A stretch of 41,030 nt of DNA from an uncultured archaeon. Lineage in GTDB: Archaea; Halobacteriota; Methanosarcinia; Methanosarcinales; Methanoperedenaceae. The position numbers were made by a program, and so were the translations under genes. This document shows positions 22,887 to 37,314 of this stretch, piece after piece. Every line of letters starts with the position of its first letter. Position 1 is the first letter of the stretch. The DNA lies in assembly GCA_902386135.1 (NCBI GenBank), contig CABMIB010000026.1, positions 1 through 41,030 of the forward strand. The letters are read 5' to 3'. The notes beneath the pieces were generated by a model, which was given only the letters and a program-made list of their open reading frames with translations, searched no databases and was not told the origin of the DNA.

Positions 22887-23172
22887 TCGTGCTCCCGAAA
22901 GAAAGTATCCCCGATTCCCCAGGTTCCAGTACTACAAGTGTTGTAATTGCATACGGCTTGCCGCATGCGGCACCCAAGTCAACGCCTGTTCCCGGGTATT
23001 TTATTACGGGCACTCCCTTGAGTTCGTTTAGAGTTTGTTCCATACAATTGGAAGCTACTACAACGACTTGTGCTTTCCCGTTCTTCACAGCATCAATAGT
23101 CTGCCTTGCGCCAATAAGTACTTTACCAGTGGATATAGTGCTTCGCAGTACTTTGCTCATATCGGTTTCCAT
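22879..23172 (-). CDS. rpl30e: Ribosomal protein L30e
   Basis: 97 residues. STGKVLIGARQTIDAVKNGKAQVVVVASNC, then LKGVPVIKYPGTGVDLGAACGKPYAITTLVVLEPGESGIL, is the L7Ae/L30e RNA-binding fold with L30e-type ends. It is a large-subunit protein that can bind kink-turns. It is co-transcribed with rpoA'' (12-bp gap) and overlaps nusA. Confidence 0.95.
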   Translation of the reverse strand: METDMSKVLRSTISTGKVLIGARQTIDAVKNGKAQVVVVASNCMEQTLNELKGVPVIKYPGTGVDLGAACGKPYAITTLVVLEPGESGILSFGSTNE

Positions 23173-23184
23173 AATTTAACTCCT

Positions 23185-26957
<3,773 letters not shown>

Positions 26958-26966
26958 GATATCCTC

Positions 26967-28781
26967 CTAAACGGCGTCCTCCAGCACAAGACGCGGCGCA
27001 ACGCCGAGGGATAGTATCTCGTCAAGCAGTAGTTTGAACGCATAGCTCATTTCTACAGGATGTATGCCCGTTTCCGCATCGCAGGCAGGACATACGGTGA
27101 TGTTCTTCCTTTTATCCAGGGTGCCTATCATGCCGCAGTTGGAACAGACATATTCCACTACCCTGTCTGATTCATCAAGCAGCCTCTCTTTCAAAGCCAT
27201 TGCAGCGCCATGCCCGATAAGGACATCACGCTCCATTTCACCGAACCTCAGGCCTCCTTCCCTTGCCCTGCCTTCGGTCGGCTGCCTGGTCAGTACCTGT
27301 ACAGGTCCTCTTGACCGCGCATGCATCTTTGAGGAAACCATGTGGTAGAGTTTCTGGTACAGGATAACACCCACGAATATATCCACCTGGATCCTCTTGC
27401 CAGTTATACCGTCATACAGTGCCTCTTTACCGCTGTTCGAAAAACCAAATTTCAGAAGGGCAGAACGTAATTCCTCTTCAGACGCTCCCGAGAAGGGAGT
27501 GCCGTCAACCTGTCTTCCTTCAAGCGAACCTACTTTGCCGCCTATCATTTCAAGAACGTGCCCTACTGTCATTCTTGAGGGTATGGCATGCGGATTGACA
27601 ATAAGGTCGGGAACAGTACCGTTCTCCGAGAACGGCATATCCTCATGCGGCACTATGAGACCAATCACTCCTTTCTGACCGTGCCGGGATGCGAACTTAT
27701 CCCCGACTTCGGGGACTCTCTGGTCACGCGTCCTGACCTTTGCAAGCCGGGAACCGTTCTCCGATTCTGTCAGTATCACAGTATCAACTATGCCTTTCTC
27801 ATTCGAGCGCATCGTTACCGAACTCTCTCTTCTCTGGAGAGGACTGATCCCAAGCTCGGTGGGTTCTTCCAGGAACCTTGGCGGACTTGTTTTTCCTATG
27901 AGGACATCATTCGGTCCTACGGGGATTTCCGCATTCACAAGACCGTCGCTGTCAAGCTGCTTGTAGACCTCTGCGCCCCTGGCTCCTCTTACCTCGGCAT
28001 CTGGGATCTCGAACTTATCTTCCTGCCCTCCGGGATATTTGCGCTCCTCACCTTCGTTTGTCCTGAAGAAATGGCTCCTTCCGAGCCCGCGCTCAATCGA
28101 ACCTTTGTTTATGATAAGCGCATCCTCTATATTGTAACCTTCATAAGACAGCACAGCTACCACGAAATTCTGCCCCGCAGGTCGTTTATCAAAGCCGATG
28201 GCTTCTGCGGTCTGCGTCGATACCAGTGCTTTTTGCGGGTAATGCAGGACGTGCGCCCTCGTATCGGGACGCAGCTTCAGGTTTGGCGTAGACATTCCCA
28301 GGCATTGTTTTATCATGCCTGCCCCCATCGTATTCCTGGGGGATGCATTGTGTTCCGGGAAGGGAACCATGCCTGTACAGATACCCAGGATCAATGCGGG
28401 GTCGATCTCAAGATGCGTATGCTTTTCCGTAATATCCTTTTCATCTATCGCTATGAGCGCATTTTCTTCTTCCTCTGCGTCCAGGTACTCTATCAGTCCT
28501 TCATTTACGAGGCCTTCTAAATTGACTTCTCCTTTATTTAACCGCTCGATATGTTCTTTCGTCACAAGCGGCATGCTTTTTTCTACGATTATGGCGGGGC
28601 GCCTGGCTCTTCCCTGATCGGAGTTGATGTATATCTCGTTCGTATCCTCGTAGTAGATAATATTTACCTGTTTCTTGAGCTCGCCCTGCCTTCGCTTTTT
28701 TCGCAGATCTGCTGCAAGCTCTTTCGGATTATCGTGAGTTCCTATGAGTTCACCATTCAGGAAAATCCTTGTCTTATTCAA
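26967..28781 (-). CDS. rpoB1: RNA polymerase subunit B' (Rpo2C)
   Basis: 604 residues when started at TTG 28781-28779, six bases after GAGGAGGTTG and overlapping the end of rpoB'' by 8 bp. An upstream in-frame ATG inside rpoB'' would add Lys/Arg-rich junk. It contains [57 protein letters not shown] and a zinc ribbon CSNCG/CPAC (about Cys546 to Cys567). This is the C-terminal half of the second-largest subunit, split from B'' as in methanogens. The 604-residue length agrees with the family. Confidence 0.96.
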   Translation of the reverse strand: MNKTRIFLNGELIGTHDNPKELAADLRKKRRQGELKKQVNIIYYEDTNEIYINSDQGRARRPAIIVEKSMPLVTKEHIERLNKGEVNLEGLVNEGLIEYLDAEEEENALIAIDEKDITEKHTHLEIDPALILGICTGMVPFPEHNASPRNTMGAGMIKQCLGMSTPNLKLRPDTRAHVLHYPQKALVSTQTAEAIGFDKRPAGQNFVVAVLSYEGYNIEDALIINKGSIERGLGRSHFFRTNEGEERKYPGGQEDKFEIPDAEVRGARGAEVYKQLDSDGLVNAEIPVGPNDVLIGKTSPPRFLEEPTELGISPLQRRESSVTMRSNEKGIVDTVILTESENGSRLAKVRTRDQRVPEVGDKFASRHGQKGVIGLIVPHEDMPFSENGTVPDLIVNPHAIPSRMTVGHVLEMIGGKVGSLEGRQVDGTPFSGASEEELRSALLKFGFSNSGKEALYDGITGKRIQVDIFVGVILYQKLYHMVSSKMHARSRGPVQVLTRQPTEGRAREGGLRFGEMERDVLIGHGAAMALKERLLDESDRVVEYVCSNCGMIGTLDKRKNITVCPACDAETGIHPVEMSYAFKLLLDEILSLGVAPRLVLEDAV

Positions 28782-30369
28782 AGACTTCAACCTCCTCTTC
28801 CGGTTGTTCGACTTTAAGTTCTTCTTCCTCTTCAAGCGCCTCAAGTTCGGTTGCATAAGTGGTGACCACTTCTTCAACTCCTACAAGCTGCGGGATGATC
28901 GGCGATACGCCCAGTTCGTAAAGATGGTTTTTAAGTAATTTCTCATCACCCGCGCTGGTTGAAATTTCGACAAGCTGCGCAAAATTCTTCACAAGACCGC
29001 AGTTAGGTCCTTCAGGTGTTTCCGACGGGCATACCCTGCCCCACTGGGTGGGATGTAAGTCCCTTGCCTCGAAATGGGGCTGCGACCTTGACAGAGGTGA
29101 TATGACCCTTCTCAGGTGCGAGAGGGTGGCAATATAGTCCGTGCGGTCAAGCAGTTGGGATACACCTGTCCTGCCTCCTACCCAGTTGCCCGTAGCCAGC
29201 GGATGCACGAGCCTCTCCGTCAGTACATCCGAGCGCACAACTGTAGCGACATTCAGGTCCCTGTTCCTCATACTGGCCCTTTCCAACTGGTATTTGACAT
29301 CCCTGGTAAGCCTGTTGAACGATACCCTGAACAGGTCTTCCATCAGGTCACCTGCCAGTTTTAGCCTTTTATTAGCATAATGGTCTTTATCATCGCTTTC
29401 CCTCTTGCCAAGCGCAAGTTCGAAGCATGCCTGAGCCATGCGTCCGAGGAACTGCGCCTTCAGCAGGCGGTGGGCTTCATCATTCCCAAGATGTGGCAAC
29501 AGGTACCTGTCAATGACATAGTTAGCCCTCTTTATCTGGTATTCCCTTGCCTGGCCAGATGCCACGCGCGTCCCGATCTTCTCCATTGCTTTCTCTTTAT
29601 CCGGGACCTCGGCTTCTTCCAGGTTCTCAAGCATGAATTTAACGATCTCAGGGTCACTGGACACTGCGTTCACGATATCCTGGTCAGTCTCGACACCGAG
29701 CGCCCTCATCATTGTGACAAAATTGATCCTTCCGGATATAGACGGGAACGAGACCTCAAGGATGGATTTCCTGTTCCTCTCCACGACCACAAGCGCACGA
29801 TAACCACGGCGCTGGGAGAATACTTTCGTGACCTCGATATTCTCACCGTACCGTTCCTCGAATTCCACAAGTATCTTATTCGGGGCCAGATCTTCAAGCG
29901 TCGTGATAACGCGTTCCGTACCGTTGATTATAAAGTATCCGCCCGGGTCCTGCGGGTCTTCCCCCAGCTCGACCATTTCCTTTTCAGTCAGCCCGACAAG
30001 ATTGCACTTTTTTGACCAGATCATCATCGGCATAAGTCCTATTTCAGCTTCTTTCTCTTCTTTTTCGCCGTCGGGGCTTATGATCGTCATACCAAGATAA
30101 AGCGGCGCAGCATAGGTTATGTTCCTAAGCCTTGCTTCTGTGGGATAGAGTTTATCGACCGCGCCGTCAGCCTCTCTTACCACCGGATGACTTACCCGGA
30201 TCTTTCCGAGTTTCACGTACGTACCTTCGATCTCGGTCTCGATAATCCTCTGCTCATCAATAACTTTCTGGAGGCCAGAATCCAGGAAGTCATTGAAAGA
30301 ATCCACATGGTGGCGCACTATATTCTCACTTGTAAAATACGCTTTTGATAATACTCTTCTATCTAACAT
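28774..30369 (-). CDS. rpoB2: RNA polymerase subunit B'' (Rpo2N)
   Basis: 531 residues. It starts [29 protein letters not shown] and contains [64 protein letters not shown], the universal fork and rifampicin-pocket region. The C-terminus is an acidic Glu/Val-rich tail. It is the N-terminal half of the second subunit. The operon order rpoH-B''-B'-A'-A'' is the archaeal standard. Confidence 0.97.
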   Translation of the reverse strand: MLDRRVLSKAYFTSENIVRHHVDSFNDFLDSGLQKVIDEQRIIETEIEGTYVKLGKIRVSHPVVREADGAVDKLYPTEARLRNITYAAPLYLGMTIISPDGEKEEKEAEIGLMPMMIWSKKCNLVGLTEKEMVELGEDPQDPGGYFIINGTERVITTLEDLAPNKILVEFEERYGENIEVTKVFSQRRGYRALVVVERNRKSILEVSFPSISGRINFVTMMRALGVETDQDIVNAVSSDPEIVKFMLENLEEAEVPDKEKAMEKIGTRVASGQAREYQIKRANYVIDRYLLPHLGNDEAHRLLKAQFLGRMAQACFELALGKRESDDKDHYANKRLKLAGDLMEDLFRVSFNRLTRDVKYQLERASMRNRDLNVATVVRSDVLTERLVHPLATGNWVGGRTGVSQLLDRTDYIATLSHLRRVISPLSRSQPHFEARDLHPTQWGRVCPSETPEGPNCGLVKNFAQLVEISTSAGDEKLLKNHLYELGVSPIIPQLVGVEEVVTTYATELEALEEEEELKVEQPEEEVEVFE

Positions 30370-30388
30370 ATAACCTCATGATTCGGAT

Positions 30389-30646
30389 CTATGCAATAAC
30401 CAGGCGGTAGAAAATGGCTTTACCCGCGGTCGGGCTGTCACGGATGATGCGGACAACATCGCCAACTTTGGCTTTTATGGCAACAGCCGCAGGATCTGAA
30501 ACGCGGATCTTGGGCATCTGTTCTTTTTCTATTTTATACTCCGCCAGTATTTTCGTAAGATCGTTCTCTTCCAATATCTCATGCCTTGGTACCAGTTTAT
30601 GTTCTAGGGGATTAAAATCCCTTTCAGTATGCTCTTTCTCCTTCAT
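30389..30646 (-). CDS. rpoH: RNA polymerase subunit H (Rpo5)
   Basis: 85 residues from the ATG at 30646, preceded by GGGAGGT. An upstream open frame runs into the tRNA gene and is not used. The protein has FNPLEHKLVPRHEILEENDLTKILAEYKI and RVSDPAAVAIKAKVGDVVRIIRDSPTAGKAIFYRLVI, the C-terminal domain of eukaryotic RPB5. It binds downstream DNA and the jaw of the polymerase. The ATG is only 20 bp after the 3' end of tRNA-Lys. Confidence 0.96.
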   Translation of the reverse strand: MKEKEHTERDFNPLEHKLVPRHEILEENDLTKILAEYKIEKEQMPKIRVSDPAAVAIKAKVGDVVRIIRDSPTAGKAIFYRLVIA

Positions 30647-30666
30647 ACGATTACCTCCCAGGCAAA

Positions 30667-30767
30667 CGGGCTCGGGGGGATTTGAACCCTCGACCATCGG
30701 GTATCTTTTCCACGTAATTTACGCCGGAATAAAAGCCCGGTGCTCTGCCTGACTGAGCTACGAGCCC
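30667..30767 (-). tRNA. tRNA-Lys (UUU) with a 27-nt bulge-helix-bulge intron
   Basis: Acceptor GGGCTCG pairs with CGAGCCC, discriminator G. Anticodon loop is CTTTTA plus A after removal of a 27-nt intron between positions 37 and 38. A canonical BHB is visible: anticodon stem, 4-bp CUUU/AAAG central helix, 3-nt bulges UAU and AUA, and an intron hairpin closed by UCC/GGA. After splicing two pairs are mismatched: C27 with A43 and A50 with C64 (TPsiC stem GAGGG against CCCCC). Likely precursor of the rpo operon transcript. The TATA-like TATTTATC near 30810 is in the right place. Confidence 0.85.
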
Positions 30768-30908
30768 AAACCTGTCATCATCTATCCTTACGCTGCCAAA
30801 CACTGAAGATAAATACTCTCTAACAAATCGCAATTCTGTTAAAACCTCGTAGACGTGCGCCCCTTGAACACAACCTCATTTAACTTAAACCTTTCTCTGT
30901 TTTCATAT

Positions 30909-30917
30909 TAAAAAAAC
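30909..30917 (-). terminator. T-run downstream of tpiA
   Basis: On the minus strand AAAGTTTTTTTAATATG follows the tpiA stop by about 20 bp. This type of oligo-T run is the usual archaeal terminator; no hairpin is needed. Confidence 0.45.
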
Positions 30918-30935
30918 TTTTGCATTGCATCAGAA

Positions 30936-31607
30936 TCATACGTTTTTCACAAGGTCAAGCAGTGCAGCCCTGGGGTCTTTTGCTTTGATGACTCCGGACG
31001 CAAGAAGCACGCCCGCAGTACCGAGTTCAAGTGCCGCAGCAACGTCCTCGCCTCTGGAGATGCCCGCGCCGCAGAGGACTTCAACATCCGGGGCTATCTT
31101 TTTTACAGCCGCGACAGAACCCCTCACTATATCAGGGTCGGCTTTTGAGACCGGGATGCCTGAGCCAATAAGTTCCGGGGGCTCGATGGCCACGAACCCG
31201 GGTGCAAGCACGGCTGCCGCTTTCGTGACCGCGATATTATTCGTACATATAATAGCCGCGAGCCCAGACCTCTTTGCAGCCTGGAGTGCGGAATCTATGT
31301 CAGCCAGTACGAGGCGGCGTTCAGAATGGTTGATAAGCGTACCTCTTGCACCTGCAGCCTTGACGCAATCCGCTGTGATATGTCCCGTATAGCTCCCTCC
31401 CCCTACGCCATCGATATGCTGGGCGAAAACCGGTATTTTTACCGACGACGCTACCCTGTATATGTCCGGTGTCTGGGGGCATGCTATGATTTCAACCCCG
31501 GAATCCCTGCTTACCTCCTCGCAATATTTTGCCATCCTGACGGCGTTTTCACCCGTACCTTCCGTGTAAGTTTTAAAATTAACCACTATCAACGGCTTTA
31601 TTCCCAT
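30936..31607 (-). CDS. tpiA: Triosephosphate isomerase
   Basis: 223 residues, the compact archaeal length. VVNFKTYTEGTG carries the N-terminal Asn and Lys, INHSERR holds the catalytic His, AIEPPELIGSG the catalytic Glu, then CGAGISRGEDVAAALELGTAGVLLASGV the phosphate loops. It interconverts glyceraldehyde-3-phosphate and DHAP in central carbon metabolism. AGAGGTGGGACC precedes the ATG. It is 27 bp downstream of the KaiC-type gene and may be co-transcribed. Confidence 0.97.
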   Translation of the reverse strand: MGIKPLIVVNFKTYTEGTGENAVRMAKYCEEVSRDSGVEIIACPQTPDIYRVASSVKIPVFAQHIDGVGGGSYTGHITADCVKAAGARGTLINHSERRLVLADIDSALQAAKRSGLAAIICTNNIAVTKAAAVLAPGFVAIEPPELIGSGIPVSKADPDIVRGSVAAVKKIAPDVEVLCGAGISRGEDVAAALELGTAGVLLASGVIKAKDPRAALLDLVKNV

Positions 31608-31634
31608 GGTCCCACCTCTGGAAAAAATTAAAAA

Positions 31635-32405
31635 TTAACCAGTGTAAACTTCTTCATGCGGATGTACCACTATGCCGCTTGAGGTTATCTCATAAGGATG
31701 GATATTCTGGCTGTGGTTTGAGCCTCTCATCTTGAATATCTCGATGCTGCGTACCCTTACGGCGTCTGCCCGTTTATAGTACATCAGGACAGTGCCCTCA
31801 GTGACGAAGGTCTCGACGCCGAAGCGGCTGACCGAGTTCTCATCCGCAATCTCGCAGGTCATTAATGAGGTCAATCCGAGGATCTCAAGGGTTGTGCTCA
31901 ATTTCAGTAGTTCCACCCTTATCTTTGCCGGGTCCTGGAGGTAGAAACCTATGGATGTGGTCCCGTCGACTAAAGCCCTTTTTGCATCGATATCTTCCTG
32001 TATCGCTATGACCTGGTCCATCATCGAACGCATATCGAAAGGCCTGACATCGACATACTTCTCATGCGAGGGTATGCCTATTTTGGTTGAACATGCATCA
32101 AGTATCGCGAGTTTACCTTCATCTTCCAGCGCTTCAAAATCCCACCCGAACTGTTTTACATGCTCCCTTACCTGTTCAGGGCGCTCTTCCGTGGCAATGT
32201 ATATGCCGTTCTCCCCGTACTTGGTAATGCCATTGTAAATGTATTGGAGCCCGAATATGGTCTTGCCTGCACCAGCCGCCCCTGACAGGAGATATGTCCT
32301 GTTCCTGAGCAGCCCCCCGCCACATAATTCATCAAACCCCGGTATTCCTGTGGGGACTCGTTTGGAATCAGTTGCTTCAGTTTTGGTCTGCTTTTTATCT
32401 GCCAT
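31635..32405 (-). CDS. Single-domain KaiC/RadA-type ATPase
   Basis: 256 residues. GIPGFDELCGGGLLRNRTYLLSGAAGAGKTIFGLQYI contains the Walker A loop (about 42-49). The Walker B region RALVDGTTSIGFY carries the Asp. YIATEERPEQVREHVKQFGWD is the typical KaiC segment. The C-terminal part IEIFKMRGSNHSQNIHPYEITSSGIVV is the usual closing domain. Archaeal single-domain KaiC proteins are thought to act in signalling, and their partners vary. A T-rich stretch separates it from tpiA. Confidence 0.88.
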   Translation of the reverse strand: MADKKQTKTEATDSKRVPTGIPGFDELCGGGLLRNRTYLLSGAAGAGKTIFGLQYIYNGITKYGENGIYIATEERPEQVREHVKQFGWDFEALEDEGKLAILDACSTKIGIPSHEKYVDVRPFDMRSMMDQVIAIQEDIDAKRALVDGTTSIGFYLQDPAKIRVELLKLSTTLEILGLTSLMTCEIADENSVSRFGVETFVTEGTVLMYYKRADAVRVRSIEIFKMRGSNHSQNIHPYEITSSGIVVHPHEEVYTG

Positions 32406-32601
32406 AGCTAAACACCGAGTGGATAATATAGTATTACATGTAGAAATACTTATTTCATATTAATTATTATCATGAATGAAACCCTGGTCCAAAAAAGTCA
32501 TGCGCCTGCGTATCTTTTAAAGCTTTTTATAAAAATTAGAACTTATAAAGGTACAAAAAATATATCTCATAGTAGTACGTTTCCGATGCGGTGGAAATCA
32601 T

Positions 32602-33306
32602 ATGGTACTTCCGGATAAATTCAAGTGCGTCATAACGAACTGGGACTATATTTACGATCTTTGCAGGCACGTCGCCGACGATGTTAAGAACTCGGGTTAC
32701 AAGCCTGATACGATAATCGCGCTGGCTCGCGGCGGCTGGTTCGCAGGAAGGGTACTATGCGATTTTCTCGGGCTCAATGACCTGACAAGCCTCAAGATCG
32801 AGCATTATACAGGTACAGCCTCGGCCGGCAGCGGACCTGCTATAAGATACCCTCTTGCAAATAACGCAGTGGCTGGCAAAAAAGTGCTTATCGTTGATGA
32901 TATCACGGATACGGGCAAGAGCATCGTGCATGCAAAGGAATATGTTTCCGGGCAGAACCCTGCCGAAGTGAAGACTGCAGTTCTCCAGTACCTTTATACA
33001 TCCGATGTAAAACCCGATTACGTCGGCGAGGTCGTGGAAGAGTGGGCATGGATAGTATATCCCTGGAATTTCATTGAGGATATGATCGATATAATCTCCC
33101 GTCTTATGGCAAAGGAGAAGCTCTCCGAATGGACAGTCGAAAAGATAAGGTCGGGACTGTTGAAATACCATAATATCGATCCTATCAGTTTTGAGATAGC
33201 CCAGCCAAACCGGATAGAGGAAATACTACAGGAGATGGTCCGTAGAGGAGTACTTAAAATAAGAACGGTTTCAGGCCAAAAAACATGGAAGTACGAAGGA
33301 GCGTGA
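32602..33306 (+). CDS. Phosphoribosyltransferase with C-terminal helical extension
   Basis: 234 residues. The type I PRTase core has IIALARGGWFAGRVL and the PRPP-binding VLIVDDITDTGKS (about 95-107). WAWIVYPWNFIEDM resembles the archaeal hypoxanthine/guanine-like PRTases. The last 60 residues (IEEILQEMVRRGVLKIRTVSGQKTWKY) look like a winged-helix or helical tail. Likely purine base salvage. The 3-bp gap to mtnP makes a purine salvage pair. GGTGG precedes the ATG. Confidence 0.88.
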   Translation: MVLPDKFKCVITNWDYIYDLCRHVADDVKNSGYKPDTIIALARGGWFAGRVLCDFLGLNDLTSLKIEHYTGTASAGSGPAIRYPLANNAVAGKKVLIVDDITDTGKSIVHAKEYVSGQNPAEVKTAVLQYLYTSDVKPDYVGEVVEEWAWIVYPWNFIEDMIDIISRLMAKEKLSEWTVEKIRSGLLKYHNIDPISFEIAQPNRIEEILQEMVRRGVLKIRTVSGQKTWKYEGA

Positions 33307-33309
33307 ATT

Positions 33310-34161
33310 GTGCAGGCAGATATAGCAGTAATCGGAGGAAGCGGTGTATATGACGCTTCCATGCTTGATAACGTGAAGGAAGTTGAGATAAATACACCCT
33401 TCGGGAAGCCGTCGGATGCTATTACACTCGGGTCTTTTGGGGATATTAATGTCGCATTTCTCCCCAGGCATGGCAAAGGACACAGGATATCCCCGAGCAA
33501 ATTGAATTCCAGGGCAAATATCCTTGCTCTCAAGAAGCTTGGCGTAAAAAGGATAATCTCAGCCTCCGCGGTGGGGAGCCTCAAACTTGAGCTTAAGCCG
33601 CTTGATATCGTGATCCCCGACCAGATATTTGACAGGACAAGAATACGCGACAGCACGTTCTTTGAAGACGGGATCGTTGTCCATATAGGCTTTGCAGACC
33701 CGTTCTGCCCTGAGATGAACTCCATACTGGCGGATATTACAGGCGACCTCGGATACAGTGTGCACAGGAAGGGAACGTATGTTTGCATGGAAGGACCGCA
33801 GTTTTCCACGCGGGCGGAATCAAAGGTCTACCAGAAGCTCGGATTTGATATAATCGGTATGACCGCGCTTCCGGAGGCGAAATTAGCAAGGGAAGCGGAG
33901 ATGTGCTACAGCATAATCGCAACTGTGACTGATTATGATGTGTGGCACGAGGAGGACGTCACCATAGAGACCGTGATCGAGAATGCGATGAAAAACGAAG
34001 AAGCGGTCCGCAATGTCATCAAGGAGGCTATCACAAAGATACCGCTTGAGAGGAGCTGTGTCTGCTCAAATGCATTATCAGGGGCAATATTAACTGCGCC
34101 AGATAAGATCCCTGTTGAGACCAAAAGGAAGCTCGGCGATCTGATAGGAAAATACGTTTAA
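33310..34161 (+). CDS. mtnP: MTA/MTI phosphorylase (5'-methylthioadenosine or thioinosine)
   Basis: 283 residues from a GTG start. The phosphate loop GGSGVYDA, FLPRHGKGHRISPSKLNSRANI, VGSLKLELKPLDIVIPDQ, YVCMEGPQFSTRAES, GMTALPEAKLAREAEMCYSII and TDYDVWHEEDV are the family landmarks. It cleaves methylthioadenosine or methylthioinosine to a base and methylthioribose-1-phosphate. The active-site Asp in TDYD could favour amino- or oxo-purine; I do not separate the two. Its neighbour PRTase would recycle the freed base. Confidence 0.9.
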   Translation: MQADIAVIGGSGVYDASMLDNVKEVEINTPFGKPSDAITLGSFGDINVAFLPRHGKGHRISPSKLNSRANILALKKLGVKRIISASAVGSLKLELKPLDIVIPDQIFDRTRIRDSTFFEDGIVVHIGFADPFCPEMNSILADITGDLGYSVHRKGTYVCMEGPQFSTRAESKVYQKLGFDIIGMTALPEAKLAREAEMCYSIIATVTDYDVWHEEDVTIETVIENAMKNEEAVRNVIKEAITKIPLERSCVCSNALSGAILTAPDKIPVETKRKLGDLIGKYV

Positions 34162-34232
34162 TGATATTTTAAACCGGAAGCCTGCGCAGGTGCGGTCCTG
34201 TGTTTGCTTAAAAAAGTATACCGCTGAGGTAG

Positions 34233-34742
34233 ATGAGTGAGCCCATGGATGAACATATGGCATCAAAAAACGAGATTTATTTCCAGGAAGGGCGGGACGT
34301 AATTCTTGTGGAGATGGGTCGGGATGACGTAACAGTCTCCTGCACCCAGGGCAAGATCACGCTCTGGTTCGGCAGGCAGGTCAGCGAACCCATAATACGG
34401 CATGTACTTTTCGGGATATCCAATGTTGATTCCTCTATAATTTATGAACTGGAAATAGTATGTAGTTTTAATACGATCTCGGAGTACGAAAGCATGGGCT
34501 ATACATTAATATCATATGCAAAATCCAGGGGTGGGTACAGGGCCATATTCAACCTGCCGTTCTCAAAAAGAATCGCGCTGGCGCATTTTGCAAATTCGAT
34601 CTTCAACCAGTTAAAAGAAAGGGATGTAAGAAAGGTTCTCCACTGGGACGGGAGCTTTGGCATGGTAATCCTGGTACATGGTGAGTTAAAAAAGCTTGAC
34701 GACTGGGTTATTAAGCGAATCGAATATAAGGCTGTAGAATAA
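34233..34742 (+). CDS. Hypothetical protein, 169 aa
   Basis: A GAGGT ribosome-binding site precedes the ATG. No signal peptide or membrane segment is seen, and no catalytic motif is obvious. It has YFQEGRDVILVEMGRDDVTVSC and ITLWFGRQVSEPIIRHVLFGIS, then FNTISEYESMGYTLISYAKSRGGYRAIFNLPF, a regular alternation of strands and helices. It sits between mtnP and hxlB on the same strand, 13 bp from hxlB, so it may work with them. Family unknown to me. Confidence 0.72.
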   Translation: MSEPMDEHMASKNEIYFQEGRDVILVEMGRDDVTVSCTQGKITLWFGRQVSEPIIRHVLFGISNVDSSIIYELEIVCSFNTISEYESMGYTLISYAKSRGGYRAIFNLPFSKRIALAHFANSIFNQLKERDVRKVLHWDGSFGMVILVHGELKKLDDWVIKRIEYKAVE

Positions 34743-34755
34743 AAGAGGTACCTGC

Positions 34756-35363
34756 ATGAACGGCGATAAAAAAGATTGTGAAGCTACTATCGAATCGATG
34801 AATTTTATTGCAAATCATATAAAAAGGATAGCGTTGAATCTGGATACGGATTCCGTGACATCTCTTGTTGATAGCATAATGAACGCAAAAAGGATATTCC
34901 TGATGGGCGCAGGCAGGTCCGGTCTTGCAGCAAGAGCCTTTGCAATGAGACTGATGCATATGGGATTTAATGTGTATGTCGTGGGAGAGACCACTACCCC
35001 TGCTGTACAGGTGGAAGATCTTGTGATCGCAGTATCCGGTTCAGGTGAGACTACATCTATCGCGGGTCTTGGCCAGATCGCAAAAAGGATAGGCTCAAAA
35101 CTGGCTACCATAACCTCAAATAAGGATTCTTCTCTTGGGAAGATATCGGATATCGTCGTTGTAATCCCGGGCCGCCCCAAAGATGATGTGATCTATGAAA
35201 ATTATCACGAACGCAGGATGATAGGGTACCCGCAATTAGCGCCCCTGGGAACAGTTTTTGAGATATCTGCGCTTGTTTTCCTTGATGCCGTTATCTCGGA
35301 AATGATGGTCAGGACCGATGCTAACGAAGCCGAGTTGAAGAAAAGGCACACAGTGTTTGAGTG

Positions 35364-35364
<1 letters not shown>
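34756..35364 (+). CDS. hxlB: 6-phospho-3-hexuloisomerase
   Basis: 202 residues, a single SIS domain: IFLMGAGRSGLAARAFAMRLMHMGFNVYVVGE and DLVIAVSGSGETTSIAGLGQIAKRIGSKLATITSNKDS, then PLGTVFEISALVFLDAVISEMM. It converts hexulose-6-phosphate to fructose-6-phosphate; in methanogenic archaea it works with Fae-Hps to make ribulose-5-phosphate by running the RuMP path in reverse. The TGA overlaps the next ATG by one base (TGATG). Confidence 0.93.
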
Positions 35365-36470
<1,106 letters not shown>

Positions 36471-36485
36471 GAACTCTGAATAAGA

Positions 36486-36568
36486 TGCGGGGGAAGGGAT
36501 TTGAACCCTCGAACTCCTGCGAGAATAGATCTTGAGTCTATCACCTTTGGCCGCTTGGTTACCCCCGC
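36486..36568 (-). tRNA. tRNA-Leu (CAA)
   Basis: Acceptor GCGGGGG pairs with CCCCCGC, discriminator A. Anticodon stem ATAGA/TCTAT with loop CTCAAGA gives CAA. A long variable arm (TCTCGCAGGAG region) and T arm GAGGGTTCAAATCCCTT follow; the 83-nt length fits a class II leucine tRNA. No intron is seen. TTTATATATT near 36620 is a likely TATA box for it. Confidence 0.92.
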
Positions 36569-36723
36569 GTGGGGCTGTGCTGAATTATCCTTATTGAACA
36601 TAAGGGTGTCGTTCTTTAATATATAAATCGTCGTATCCAAAAGTATTAAGTATTGAATGCTTTATTAAGCATTTGATTTGTGAATGTTCACAACTTTAAT
36701 CATATTGACCCGGAGGAAATTAT

Positions 36724-37311
36724 TTGGCAGTAGCAAAAGCAGAAGGATGGAAATCCAAGCAATGGTACAACTTAGTTGCACCTGAAATGTTCGGAAAAGC
36801 GAATATCGGAGAGACCGTGGCTGATGTGCCCGAAAAACTGGTCGGACGGGTGGTTGAAGTAACCCTCGGGGAGTTGACCAACGACCTTACAAAACAGAAC
36901 ATAAAACTGGTCCTGAAAGTGGACAGCGTCGGGGGCGATTCGGCATATACTAAATTCGTAGGCCACCAGCTCACGCAGGATTACCTGCGCTCGCTCGTAA
37001 AGAGACAGACATCAAGTGTAGAGGCGAATATCTCGGTAAAGACCAAGGATGACTACACAATAAGAGTAAAGCCGTCGTGTTTCACTATAAAAAGAGCGCG
37101 GGCGAACCAGGTAAAAGAGATACGCCAGATAATGAACAATGTCATAATGTCACGGGCCAAGGAACTGGATATGGCGCAGTTCGTCCAGGAAATCGTGACC
37201 GGGAAGCTCTCAGCCGGCATTTACCATGATGTTAAGCCGATTTATCCACTGAGAAGGGTAGAGGTCAGGAAGACCGAAATAGAGGCTGAGCCCGGCTCTG
37301 TAGCCGCATAA
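36724..37311 (+). CDS. rps3ae: Ribosomal protein S3Ae (eS1)
   Basis: 195 residues from a TTG start, eight bases after CGGAGGA. It begins MAVAKAEGWKSKQWYNLVAP and has VTLGELTNDLTKQNIKLVLKV, DYLRSLVKRQTSSVEANI, KPSCFTIKRARANQVKEIRQIMNNVI and GIYHDVKPIYPLRRVEVRKTEIEAEP. These match archaeal eS1, a small-subunit platform protein. It is monocistronic and converges on ccmC with a 3-bp gap. Confidence 0.96.
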   Translation: MAVAKAEGWKSKQWYNLVAPEMFGKANIGETVADVPEKLVGRVVEVTLGELTNDLTKQNIKLVLKVDSVGGDSAYTKFVGHQLTQDYLRSLVKRQTSSVEANISVKTKDDYTIRVKPSCFTIKRARANQVKEIRQIMNNVIMSRAKELDMAQFVQEIVTGKLSAGIYHDVKPIYPLRRVEVRKTEIEAEPGSVAA

Positions 37312-37314
37312 TTT

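Noticed and set aside
28782-28877. Longer start for rpoB'
   Set aside because: The extra N-terminus is Lys/Arg/Asn-rich, lies fully inside rpoB'' in another frame, and the TTG at 28781 has a good ribosome-binding site and gives the family length.
30647-30697. Longer start for rpoH
   Set aside because: It would begin inside the T arm of tRNA-Lys and adds residues unlike the family.
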